From: an uncultured Rhodospirillales bacterium
GTDB taxonomy: Bacteria; Pseudomonadota; Alphaproteobacteria; Acetobacterales; Acetobacteraceae
Reading direction: 5' to 3'
Length of the DNA: 42,409 bases
Assembly: GCA_903927465.1 (NCBI GenBank)
Contig: CAIYMY010000094.1
Span: 1 to 42,409, forward strand
A program made the translations under genes and the position numbers. The notes below the pieces were generated by a model, which did no database searches, was not told the origin of the DNA, and saw nothing but the letters and a program-made list of their open reading frames with translations. Positions 17,245-25,178 of this stretch are shown piece after piece (within the stretch, counting starts at the first letter, position 1; the number at the start of each line of letters is the position of its first letter).

Positions 17245-20100
17245 TCAGCCAGCCGCCGGGCGCGCGTGATTGAGCGCGAGTAGCGCGGCCAGCGCATCTT
17301 CTTCACTGATGGTTGCGGGCCAGCCATAGGCGGCGGCCACGGCTTCATCCAGGCGTTGATGCAGCCCATCAAGCCAGACGCCCTCAGGGGTGCCGCGCGT
17401 ATTATAAAGCTTGGTCAGGGTGCGCGCCTTTAAGGCCTGCGCCGCCGCTGGGCTGCGCGGCAGGATACGGTCCGGGAAGCCGGCTACGACTTCCCGCACG
17501 CTTTCCACCAGATCAGCCGGGTTGAGCCAGCGGTCGCGCGCTTCCACCAACGCACGGGCTGCTGCGGCAATGTCCTTGGCGCGCGGGTCTTCGGCATAGC
17601 TTGCGGCGGGCAGGTTTGGGGTCAGGCCATCGGGGAAGGGGAAGGTTTCGAAGCAGGTTTGGTTATTATAGGTCGGATCATTCCCAACGCCGTGCCGAGA
17701 GGCATTGCCGAGCGCCCAGGCTTCATGAAAGCGGCTATGCAGAATGCCGAAACTTGTGTCGTCGTCGCGGGCAATCGCGAAAACGCGACTATCAGGCAAA
17801 ACCTGCGCGGTAAGCCAAACGAAAAGCCGATGCTTTGCAACCCGTGGTGTTGCGATATAGCGCGCGAATGGCGCCAAGGCCGCCCGTAAACCCGGCACCG
17901 TTTCGCCGTGTTGCCACCATTTTTCGGCTCGCCGTCCGCGCCGGTTCTTCTCCCGGAGTGGCTTAACCTCCCGCACCACATGCCCAAAGGGCGCGGCATA
18001 AAAGGCGGCATCTGCTTCGCTGAGGCTGGCGAAATCAACAATCCAGGTATCGGAAGAACGCCCGGTGATGTCGGCTGTGTTCATGATGGGGCGCACAGCA
18101 TCGGTATTGGGTCTGCCATTGCCATTCAGCGGCGCGGCAAGCCAGCCCCGCGCTATTGCGCCATCCACATCGAAGGGACCAACCTTTACAGGGCCTTGAA
18201 AGGAAAGGCGCATATTCTCCGCAAGGCCGCGCGCCGTGGTCAGGTTCGCACCCCCGCCCGAAAGATCGGCATGAATGGTCGGCACCGCAGCGCCATCAAG
18301 CATCGTCGGCCCGTGATGCTGTTTTGCAAAAGCGACCAGCGAAACGCGCACCGCCGCGCCGTCAAGATTCCAAGGCTCATTGCTCCAAGCCTCGAAAATC
18401 GTCGCATCTGCCTGAATGCGGTCCAAGACACTGCGGCTTGCCCCTTTGCGGATCGCTTGCGTTGCCACTAGGCCAACACGCTCTGCCCGTCCGGCGGCCA
18501 ATTCCTCCCGCGCGCGTTCGAACCAATAGCACACCAAATCCACCCCACCGGGCAGGCGCCCGGCATAGGCAGCGCGCAGCTTGGCCGTGTAATCCTCACC
18601 CAGCGTGCCGATCATCGCCTTGTCACCCAAAAAGGGCGGATTGCCGATAATGGCATCGGCCTTCGGCCAAGGGGCGGGCTGGCCATCCGGCGTCAGCACC
18701 GCATCGCGGCATTCAATGGTTTCAAGTGACCGCAAGACAGGGTCTGAAGGCAGCGGCAACCCATTGCGCCGCGCCCATTGGATATGGCCGATCCATACCG
18801 AAACCCGCGCCAATTCGGCGGCATAGGGGTTGATTTCAATGCCGCAAACCGCTTCCGGCCCCACTTGGGGAAATTCGCGCGGCAGGCCCAAAGCCTCCGC
18901 CTCCACTGACGCGCGAACTTCAAGGTCCTTCAGCGCCAGCAAGGCCAGATAGAGAAAATTGCCCGAACCGCAGGCCGGGTCCAGCACGCGGAAGGCGCGC
19001 AGCCGGTCCAGAAAACCCTTATAGGCGGCGGATGCCTCGGTGGCGGCCTTGTTCTTGGTGCGCGTATTTTGGGCGGCGGCTTCACGTTCCAACGCGACGG
19101 CAATGCCGGCCTTCACCCCCGCCCATTCCGCCAGCAAGGGGCGCGAGATGGTGGCATCCACCAGCCGGCCAATCTTCTCGCGGTCTGTGTAATGGGCGCC
19201 AAGCTGGCTGCGCTTATCCGGGTCCAGCCCACGTTCAAACAGGGTGCCCAGGATGGAGGGGTCTATTTCCGCCCAATCCAGCGCCGCAACCCGCGCCAGC
19301 AGCTTGATATCCGCAAGGTCCAGCGCCAGCGCGGTATCATCATCGAACAGGCCGCCATTGAACCAAGGCACGGGGGTGAAATCAATTTCGCCGCCGGGGT
19401 CCTTCATGGCGCGGAACAGGCGGGAAGCGAAATCAGCAAAGCGCGCCGGATTGGCCTGGGCGGCATTTAGCATCCGTTCAAAAAGCCCTTGCGGCAGTAG
19501 CGCCACATCATCGGCAAACAGGCAGAAGACCAGCCGAATGACAAAATGCGCCACAGCCTGCGGGTCATGCCCCCTCGCGCGCAGCCGGCGGGCGAGTTCG
19601 GCGAAATCAGCGGCGGCCTGTTCCGTCAGTGCCTGACGGGTCTTGGTGGGGCGCAGCCTGTCGGGTTCAGAAAAGGCGGCTTTCAGAAGCGCGCGTTTGG
19701 TGGGGTCCTGAAGGTCTTCCAGCGTCACTTCATGCCGAGCGCTGACGGCATTAGTCCAATTCGTCCGGATAACGATCCGTTCGATATCGGAAGTGATCAG
19801 CAGCGGCGGGTTTTCCAGCGCCCCGGCATAGAGCAATAGCTGCCGATGGGCCGCTTCCAAATCCTTGTGCTTGCCCTTGTATTCCCAGCCGAAGCAGGCG
19901 CGCTTCCAAACATCCGCCCAGCCTTCGCCGCCCGTGGCCTTGGTGGCGCCTTTTTCGAAGGCATAGGTCGCGCCGGTTGGGTCCGTATTGGGGGTTGGCT
20001 CATTCAGCAGGGCGCAAAGATCAATGAAATGCTCCTGCACCGCGGCGCGTTCGGCGCGGGTATTGGCCTTCCATTTGCGAATGAAATCCTGCGGCGTCAT
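17245..20100 (-). CDS. MmeI-like (type IIL) restriction-modification protein
   Basis: At 951 aa this is a single-chain restriction enzyme and adenine methyltransferase of the MmeI kind. The N-terminal nuclease motif is D63-X9-E73-Y-K75, the same spacing as the D-X9-ExK of MmeI. A helical linker follows, with the motif-X-like GAHYTDREKI (about 301-310). The methyltransferase core has SAM motif I DPACGSGNF (374-382) and catalytic motif IV IGNPPF (485-490). The remaining 400 residues would hold the target recognition domain and a helical tail. ATG 20100 is chosen because the extension to 20466 overlaps the divergent gene's coding region. No separate methylase, specificity subunit or controller protein is next to it. 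Specificity is not readable by eye. Confidence 0.9.
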   Translation of the reverse strand: MTPQDFIRKWKANTRAERAAVQEHFIDLCALLNEPTPNTDPTGATYAFEKGATKATGGEGWADVWKRACFGWEYKGKHKDLEAAHRQLLLYAGALENPPLLITSDIERIVIRTNWTNAVSARHEVTLEDLQDPTKRALLKAAFSEPDRLRPTKTRQALTEQAAADFAELARRLRARGHDPQAVAHFVIRLVFCLFADDVALLPQGLFERMLNAAQANPARFADFASRLFRAMKDPGGEIDFTPVPWFNGGLFDDDTALALDLADIKLLARVAALDWAEIDPSILGTLFERGLDPDKRSQLGAHYTDREKIGRLVDATISRPLLAEWAGVKAGIAVALEREAAAQNTRTKNKAATEASAAYKGFLDRLRAFRVLDPACGSGNFLYLALLALKDLEVRASVEAEALGLPREFPQVGPEAVCGIEINPYAAELARVSVWIGHIQWARRNGLPLPSDPVLRSLETIECRDAVLTPDGQPAPWPKADAIIGNPPFLGDKAMIGTLGEDYTAKLRAAYAGRLPGGVDLVCYWFERAREELAAGRAERVGLVATQAIRKGASRSVLDRIQADATIFEAWSNEPWNLDGAAVRVSLVAFAKQHHGPTMLDGAAVPTIHADLSGGGANLTTARGLAENMRLSFQGPVKVGPFDVDGAIARGWLAAPLNGNGRPNTDAVRPIMNTADITGRSSDTWIVDFASLSEADAAFYAAPFGHVVREVKPLREKNRRGRRAEKWWQHGETVPGLRAALAPFARYIATPRVAKHRLFVWLTAQVLPDSRVFAIARDDDTSFGILHSRFHEAWALGNASRHGVGNDPTYNNQTCFETFPFPDGLTPNLPAASYAEDPRAKDIAAAARALVEARDRWLNPADLVESVREVVAGFPDRILPRSPAAAQALKARTLTKLYNTRGTPEGVWLDGLHQRLDEAVAAAYGWPATISEEDALAALLALNHARPAAG

Positions 20101-20204
20101 GGCGCGAGTATTGGCACGGGCTACCGCGCCGGTCCAAGCCCGCGTTGGTGGGGTAGAGGAGAATAATCTTCCCAGCGCCGAGCGGTAGGGAAGCCTTTGG
20201 CAAG

Positions 20205-20278
20205 GGTTTGTTGGAGAAAAGAAAATCTTTTTTCTTGATGTTTTCCGCGATTTGAGAGAAAAACTTTTCCGACAAACC
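20205..20278. promoter_or_regulatory. AT-rich long inverted repeat between divergent genes
   Basis: Arms 20205-20221 (GGTTTGTTGGAGAAAAG) and 20264-20278 (CTTTTCCGACAAACC) pair over 15 positions with one G-T wobble and a two-base bulge. The enclosed 42 bases are AT-rich and continue the stem partly (TTTTTCT with AGAAAAA). The element ends 14 bases before the Bug gene start and lies 105 bp from the restriction-modification start, in a much more AT-rich patch than its surroundings. It could be an operator, a leader-RNA hairpin or the trace of an inserted element. The rest of 20101-20292 shows no gene. Confidence 0.6.
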
Positions 20279-20292
20279 TGGATTTTACCGCC

Positions 20293-21276
20293 ATGACCCT
20301 TCGCCGTGACCTGCTGCTTCGTTCCGCCCTTTTCGCCGCCGCCACGCTTGGCGGCACCCAAGCCCAGGCCGATACCGCCTGGAACCCTGACCGCGCGCTT
20401 CGCATCGTGGTCCCCGTCGCACCCGGCGGCAGCCTGGATATTCTGGGCCGGCTCCTGGCGCGGCATTTGACCGAGGCTTTGGGCCAGAATGTCGTCACGG
20501 AAAACAAGCCCGGCGCCGGCAGCAATATCGCCTTCGAATTGGTGGCCCGCGCCGCGCCGGATGGGCTGACGCTGCTGGTGGGCTCAGACCCACTCACGAT
20601 CAATCCTGCCCTTTATCCGCGTGTTGGCTTTGACCCGGTGCGGGATTTCAGCCCGGTGATTGAGGCTGTGCGCGCGCCGCAAGTGCTGGTGGTGCACCCT
20701 TCCGCCCCGGTGCGAGATGTGGCGGGCTTCATTGCCTGGGCGCGGGAAGCAAATGGCAAGCTGACGGTCGCGTCCCAGGGCAATGGGTCCATCGGCCATC
20801 TGGCCGGGGCGCTATTTGCGCAGGATGCTGGGCTGGCCTTTACCCATGTGCCCTATCGCGGCGGCGGGCCTGCCGTGATTGACCTGGTCGCGGGGCATAT
20901 CCAGGCGCTGTTCGTGACTTTGCCGGCCGCCATTGAACATATCCGCACAGTGCGGCTGCGTGCGCTCGCCGTCACCAGCGCCAAGCGCGTCCCGGCCCTG
21001 CCGGAGGTGCCCAGCATCGCCGAATCAGGTTTTGCGGAATTTGAGGTGATTACCTGGCAGGGCATCCTGGCCCCGGCGCAAACCCCGCCCGCCGCCATTC
21101 GCCGCCTGGCCGGCGCCTTGGAACGCATATTGGCGAAGCCGGAGGTCGCGGAACAACTCACCGCGCAGGGTTTTGAGGTGACCAGCCAAGGCCCCACACA
21201 ATTCGCGCAATTGATCCAGGCGGAGGCACGGCGCTGGCCCGCCTTGGTGCGCCGCACCGGCGCGCAGCCCGATTGA
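20293..21276 (+). CDS. Bug-family tripartite tricarboxylate transporter binding protein
   Basis: The 327-aa periplasmic solute-binding protein has an N-terminal signal (MTLRRDLLLRSALFAAATLG, cleavage probably after QAQA). The Bug (TctC-like) core follows: IVVPVAPGGSLDILGRLLA, VTENKPGAGSNIA, FTHVPYRGGGPAVIDLVAGHIQ. Ligands of Bug proteins are usually carboxylates, which they deliver to TctAB-type membrane components; none are encoded here. It is the first gene of a plus-strand cluster with a cupin 26 bp downstream. A long inverted repeat lies just upstream, and no strong ribosome binding site is visible before ATG 20293. Confidence 0.9.
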   Translation: MTLRRDLLLRSALFAAATLGGTQAQADTAWNPDRALRIVVPVAPGGSLDILGRLLARHLTEALGQNVVTENKPGAGSNIAFELVARAAPDGLTLLVGSDPLTINPALYPRVGFDPVRDFSPVIEAVRAPQVLVVHPSAPVRDVAGFIAWAREANGKLTVASQGNGSIGHLAGALFAQDAGLAFTHVPYRGGGPAVIDLVAGHIQALFVTLPAAIEHIRTVRLRALAVTSAKRVPALPEVPSIAESGFAEFEVITWQGILAPAQTPPAAIRRLAGALERILAKPEVAEQLTAQGFEVTSQGPTQFAQLIQAEARRWPALVRRTGAQPD

Positions 21277-21302
21277 ACACCCCTCCACAAAGGAAAAGAC
21301 AA

Positions 21303-21758
21303 ATGCCCGATTCCCTGACCCCGATTGATTGGCGCACCCGCGGCATTAAGCATGTGCGCGCCAATGCAAAAAGTTCCAGCACGCCCGAAACCCTTGGCAT
21401 GAACCGCGAAGTCGCCATCAGCGGCGCGCGCAGCGGGTCTGTCGCGCTTTGGGCCGGCACCAATCGGATTGAGCCCAATTCGCGCACCGGCGCGCATCAT
21501 CACGGCGCGCTGGAAAGCGTTATTTACATCATCAGCGGCACTGCCCATATGCGTTGGGGCGATCGGCTGGAATTCATCACCGAAGCGCGCGCGGGCGATT
21601 TCTTCCTGGTGCCGCCTTACGTGCCGCATCAGGAAATCAATGCCTCAGCGACTGAGGTGCTGCATTGCGCCCTTGTACGTTCCGGCACCGAGGAAGTGGT
21701 GGTGAACCTGCCTGACCTGGTGGCGGTTGATGAGCCTGAATGGGTGCATACGCGCTGA
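21303..21758 (+). CDS. Cupin-domain protein
   Basis: The 151-aa protein has a single cupin barrel. Motif 1 is HHHGALESVIYIISGTAHMRWG, with three consecutive His and a Glu as metal ligands. Motif 2 is GDFFLVPPYVPHQEIN, with the fourth His. ATG 21303 is chosen over an upstream in-frame start because AAGGAAAAG precedes it at good spacing and it starts after the Bug stop. Small cupins of this type can be isomerases, dioxygenases or binding proteins; the reaction cannot be told. It lies between the Bug protein and a peroxiredoxin. Confidence 0.85.
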   Translation: MPDSLTPIDWRTRGIKHVRANAKSSSTPETLGMNREVAISGARSGSVALWAGTNRIEPNSRTGAHHHGALESVIYIISGTAHMRWGDRLEFITEARAGDFFLVPPYVPHQEINASATEVLHCALVRSGTEEVVVNLPDLVAVDEPEWVHTR

Positions 21759-21804
21759 TTATCAGCGCGCGTTTTCTGCACTTCCACGCTTAAGGACACC
21801 TGAA

Positions 21805-22449
21805 ATGAGCCTGCAACTCGGCCAAATCGCCCCGGATTTCACGGCGGACGCCACCACCGGCCCGATCCGGTTTCATGAATGGAAGGGCGCTTCCTGGGTG
21901 GTGCTGTTCAGCCACCCCAAGGATTTCACGCCTGTCTGCACCACAGAATTGGGCGAAGCCGCGCGGCTGAAGCCGGAATTCGACAAGCGCGGCGTGAAGA
22001 TCATCGGCCTTTCGGTTGACCCGCTGACCAACCATGCGGGGTGGGAGGCTGACATCAAGGAAACCCAGGGCCATGCTGTGAATTTCCCGATGATCGCCGA
22101 CCCTGATCGGAAGGTGTCGAACCTCTATGGCATGGTGCATCCGGATACGGATCCGACCATCACCGTGCGCACGGTTTATGTGATTGATCCGGCGCATAAG
22201 GTGCGGCTCACCATGACCTATCCGCCTAGCGCGGGGCGTAATTTCGATGAAATCCTGCGTGTGATTGATAGCCTGCAATTGACCGATCGCTCCAAGCTGG
22301 CGACGCCGGTGAATTGGCGCCCAGGTGGGCGGGCGATCATTCCCCCCTCTATCCCCGATGCCGAAGCGGCGAAGCTGTTTCCGCAGGGCTGGAAGGCGGA
22401 TCGGCCCTATTTGCGCTGGGTGGAAACCGCCCCTGACAAGCAGGGTTGA
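21805..22449 (+). CDS. 1-Cys peroxiredoxin (Prx6 type)
   Basis: The 214-aa protein has the peroxidatic motif FTPVCTTE with Cys45 as the only cysteine, so it is a true 1-Cys enzyme. It also has the long Prx6-type C-terminal arm (NWRPGGRAIIPPSIPDAEA). It reduces peroxides in the cytoplasm using an external thiol. ATG 21805 follows an AAGGAC ribosome binding site; the in-frame ATGs near 21727 fall inside the cupin gene. Its place inside a catabolic-looking cluster may mean that a peroxide-forming step or an oxygen-sensitive enzyme is part of the pathway; that is inference. Confidence 0.92.
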   Translation: MSLQLGQIAPDFTADATTGPIRFHEWKGASWVVLFSHPKDFTPVCTTELGEAARLKPEFDKRGVKIIGLSVDPLTNHAGWEADIKETQGHAVNFPMIADPDRKVSNLYGMVHPDTDPTITVRTVYVIDPAHKVRLTMTYPPSAGRNFDEILRVIDSLQLTDRSKLATPVNWRPGGRAIIPPSIPDAEAAKLFPQGWKADRPYLRWVETAPDKQG

Positions 22450-22518
22450 ACCCCAGCCGGCGCCCGCCTATCGCCAAGGCCCAACTTCGCGATAATAGGA
22501 TTGTCATGAAGGGGGCGG

Positions 22519-22545
22519 GGCCAGCCAAAAGCGGTTTGGTTGGCC
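22519..22545 (+). other. Stem-loop in front of the RuBisCO-like gene
   Basis: GGCCAGCCAAA (22519-22529) pairs with TTTGGTTGGCC (22535-22545) over 11 positions, with one G-T pair and loop AGCGG. It is in the 128-bp space between the peroxiredoxin and the RuBisCO-like gene, 32 bases before the latter's start. The bases CTTTGG rather than a clean T-run follow, so it may be a leaky terminator or a leader structure. Confidence 0.5.
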
Positions 22546-22577
22546 TTTGGCATGGGTTGGGGGAGCTTTAGGTTTTG

Positions 22578-23723
22578 ATGGGCGCGCCGCGGTTTCATAT
22601 TCTCTATCGCATCACCCCGGATGATTCCCGGCCGATTGAAGCGCATGCCAAGGATATCTGCCTTGAAGAAACGGTCGAAATCCCGGGCGATTGCGTGCCG
22701 CGGGCCATTTGGGATGCGGGCATTGTAGGCCAGGTTGAAGCCATCACGCCTTGCGCGGCGCCATCGCGCGCTTTCGATGTGGACATAAGCTACCGCGCCG
22801 ATATCGCCAATGATTCCATCCCTAATCTGCTGAACATCATCTTCGGCAATATCTCGATCAGGCGTGGCATCAAAATCATTGATATCCGCCTGACGCCGGA
22901 TCAGCTGCGCGCCTTTGGCGGGCCGCGTTTCGGGATTGCCGGGCTTCGCGCGGCGCTTGGCGTCTATGGCCGGCCTTTGGCGGCAACCGCCATCAAACCT
23001 CTGGGGCTTTCCGTGCAGGAATTGGCCCGCCTTGCTGCCGGCTATGCGCGGGGCGGGCTTGATGTGATCAAGGATGATCACGGGCTGATGGACCAGCCCT
23101 TCCACCCCTTCAAGGAAAGGGTGGCACGGCTGCAGGAAGCGATCCGCAACGCCAATGCCAAGACCGGGCGGAAGACGCTTTATTTCCCGATGGTGTCCGG
23201 GCGGTTTGACCAGATCGAAGCACAAATGGAATTTGCCGCCGCTGAGGGCTGCGCTGGCGCGCTGATCGCACCCCTGCTGATCGGGCCAGATACGGGTTTT
23301 CATTTGGCGCGCAAATACGGGCTTGCGGTGATGGCGCATCCAAGCTTCTCCGGCACGCATTTCCATGACCCCGAACATGGCATCACGCCGGCCATGCTGC
23401 TTGGGCGCCTGTTTCGTGTTTTTGGGGCTGATATCTCGGTTTTTCCCAATGCGGGCGGGCGCTTCACCTTCACCGAACAGGAATGCCGCGATTTGGCCAT
23501 TGCCATGCAGGAACCCTTGGGCAATGTGAGACCCGGTTTCCCTTCCCCGGCGGGCGGTATGTCCATTGAACGCATTGACAGCATGGTGGCGGGTTTTGGC
23601 CATGACGCGGTCTTCCTGATTGGCGGCGCGCTGATGCGCCACTCGCCCGATCCGGAAGTAGGGGCGCGCGCTTTCATCGCCGGAATCGAAAACGCCGTTT
23701 CAGCCGAAAAGGCCGCCGAATGA
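22578..23723 (+). CDS. RuBisCO-like protein (form IV)
   Basis: The 381-aa protein has the RuBisCO large-subunit fold but lacks CO2-fixing residues. Landmarks by alignment from memory: K140 (RuBisCO K175) in AIKPLGLS; K165-D166-D167 (K201-D203) in VIKDDHGLMDQPF; His168 where RuBisCO has the Mg ligand Glu204; H254 (H294) followed by Pro instead of Arg295; A325-G326-G327 near S379-G381; G349-G350 near G403-G404. RuBisCO-like proteins act as enolases, isomerases, or (de)carboxylases on sugar-acid phosphates. Rhizobial relatives have been linked to apionate-type degradation, whose partner genes are absent here. ATG 22578 follows TTTAGG; TTG 22575 also opens the frame. It overlaps the next cupin gene by ATGA, so the two products probably act together. 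Confidence 0.9.
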   Translation: MGAPRFHILYRITPDDSRPIEAHAKDICLEETVEIPGDCVPRAIWDAGIVGQVEAITPCAAPSRAFDVDISYRADIANDSIPNLLNIIFGNISIRRGIKIIDIRLTPDQLRAFGGPRFGIAGLRAALGVYGRPLAATAIKPLGLSVQELARLAAGYARGGLDVIKDDHGLMDQPFHPFKERVARLQEAIRNANAKTGRKTLYFPMVSGRFDQIEAQMEFAAAEGCAGALIAPLLIGPDTGFHLARKYGLAVMAHPSFSGTHFHDPEHGITPAMLLGRLFRVFGADISVFPNAGGRFTFTEQECRDLAIAMQEPLGNVRPGFPSPAGGMSIERIDSMVAGFGHDAVFLIGGALMRHSPDPEVGARAFIAGIENAVSAEKAAE

Positions 23724-24154
23724 CCGTGCGTCGCTTCAATGCGTTTGGGTGGGAAAACGTGCCCCTCCTGTCCTACAAGGAAGGCGGCCCCTACAAGGAT
23801 GTGACGCGGCAGATCCTTTTTGAAGGTGAGGAATCACTCCCCGTTCAGTGGCGTTATTTTGAGGTGCAGCTCGGCGGCCATTCCACGCTGGAACGCCATG
23901 AACATATCCATTGGGTGCTGATCCTGCGCGGGCGTGGTGCCTGCCTGGTTGGTGATGAGATCACCGATATCGCCGAGCATGATCTGGTGGAAATTCATGC
24001 CATGCAATGGCATCAATTCCGCGCGGCTGAGGATGCGCCGCTGGGTTTTCTCTGTCTGGTTGCAGCTGAACGGGATCGCCCGCAATTGCCGAGCGCGGAT
24101 GATTTGGCTGCCTTACGGCAAGACGCAACAATCGCTGATTTTATCAGAACTTAA
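23720..24154 (+). CDS. Cupin-domain protein coupled to the RuBisCO-like gene
   Basis: The 144-aa single-domain cupin has the metal-binding segment ERHEHIHWVLILRGRGACLVG (His, His, His region) and a second motif AMQWHQFRA. It starts inside the RuBisCO-like gene by an ATGA overlap, which suggests coupled translation in fixed ratio. It differs clearly from the cupin at 21303. Its stop codon overlaps the convergent holA stop within the palindrome TTAA. A small isomerase or sugar-acid-binding role is plausible but unproven. Confidence 0.85.
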   Translation: MTVRRFNAFGWENVPLLSYKEGGPYKDVTRQILFEGEESLPVQWRYFEVQLGGHSTLERHEHIHWVLILRGRGACLVGDEITDIAEHDLVEIHAMQWHQFRAAEDAPLGFLCLVAAERDRPQLPSADDLAALRQDATIADFIRT

Positions 24155-25176
24155 CGCCGCCGCAGCACCGCTTCCCGCGCCAGCGCCATCACCGCGGCGC
24201 GCGCAATCGCTTCATCAGGCATGCCCGTTGTCTTGGTTTGGCGTTCCGCTTCCAGCAGCGCATCACCGGCTGCCGCCAGCGCCGGCGCAGGCCAGAGCCT
24301 TAGCGCCCTTTCGAAAGCCGGGCGGCTTTTGAAAAACACCGGCGGGCGCATGGAAGACAGTGCATCACCAGGGCTTGAGCCCTTCGCCACGGCCAACGCC
24401 GCCAGATGCAGGCGCTGCACATGCCTCAACGCGGCGCGCACCACCTGCACCGCCGCCGCCCCCTCGGCAAAGGCTTGATCCAGCGCGCGGTCCGTGAGCG
24501 CGGCATCGCCCGCTGTGGCCGCGAGCAGCGCCTGGTCAAGATCAAGCGTTGAACCCTCAGCGATGCAGGCAATCGCATCTTCTTCCGTCACGCGCTTCGC
24601 CGGGCCCACGTAAAGTGCCAATTTTTCCACTTCCTGGCGGATTTGCAGGCGGTTTTCGCCAAGCCGCGCGGCCATGAAGGAAAGCGCGCCGCTATCCGCC
24701 GCAACACCGCGTTCCTTCAGCATGCGCCCAAGGCTCGCTTCCAGCTCCGCGCCGGTTTCGGGGTAGCAGGCAATCACCGCTGCCGTGTCATTGGCGCGTT
24801 CCAGCGCGGGGCGGAGACCCTTATTCCCGGCCAGCGCACCCGCTTCCAACAGCACCAACCCAGGGCCAGGACCGGCCAGCGCAGCCTTGGCGGCATTCGC
24901 CAAGCCATCGGTTGCATCGCGCACGCGCACCAAGCGCCGCCCGCCGGTCAAGGCCGATTGCGCTGCCTCACCAGCCAGCAGGCTGGCATCGCGGCTTGCG
25001 GCTTCGCGCGGCACATCCACCAGGCCAAAAGGATCATCGCCCACCACGGCGCGCATCAACTGATCCGCTCTTTCGCGCACCAGCCCCAGATCATCGCCAT
25101 AAATCAGCACAACCTTCGCCGTGGCCGGAGGATCGGCCAGAAAGCCAGCAATGCGCCGTGCATCAATCTTGGCCAT
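24151..25176 (-). CDS. holA: DNA polymerase III delta subunit
   Basis: The 341-aa clamp-loader delta subunit opens the beta clamp during replication. Recognisable parts are KVVLIYGDDLGLVRERADQL at the N-terminus, the GGRRLVRVRDA strand, the ENRLQIRQEVEKLALYVG helix and the C-terminal collar domain (ALRHVQRLHLAAL). It starts 2 bp after lptE in the common leuS-lptE-holA order, and shares TTAA with the cupin stop at its 3' end. Confidence 0.95.
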   Translation of the reverse strand: MAKIDARRIAGFLADPPATAKVVLIYGDDLGLVRERADQLMRAVVGDDPFGLVDVPREAASRDASLLAGEAAQSALTGGRRLVRVRDATDGLANAAKAALAGPGPGLVLLEAGALAGNKGLRPALERANDTAAVIACYPETGAELEASLGRMLKERGVAADSGALSFMAARLGENRLQIRQEVEKLALYVGPAKRVTEEDAIACIAEGSTLDLDQALLAATAGDAALTDRALDQAFAEGAAAVQVVRAALRHVQRLHLAALAVAKGSSPGDALSSMRPPVFFKSRPAFERALRLWPAPALAAAGDALLEAERQTKTTGMPDEAIARAAVMALAREAVLRRR

Positions 25177-25178
25177 GG

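Noticed and set aside
20111-20130. TGGCACG near 20114 as a sigma-54 promoter for the Bug/RuBisCO-like cluster
   Set aside because: The -24 element matches, but the -12 position reads ACCGC instead of TTGC.
20101-20466. Longer restriction-modification protein starting at 20466
   Set aside because: The extension crosses the divergent Bug gene and its promoter, and MmeI-like proteins start near MTPQDF.
22407-23642. 411-codon open frame antisense to the RuBisCO-like gene
   Set aside because: It is a GC-rich shadow frame with no family resemblance, while the plus frame has clear RuBisCO-like motifs.
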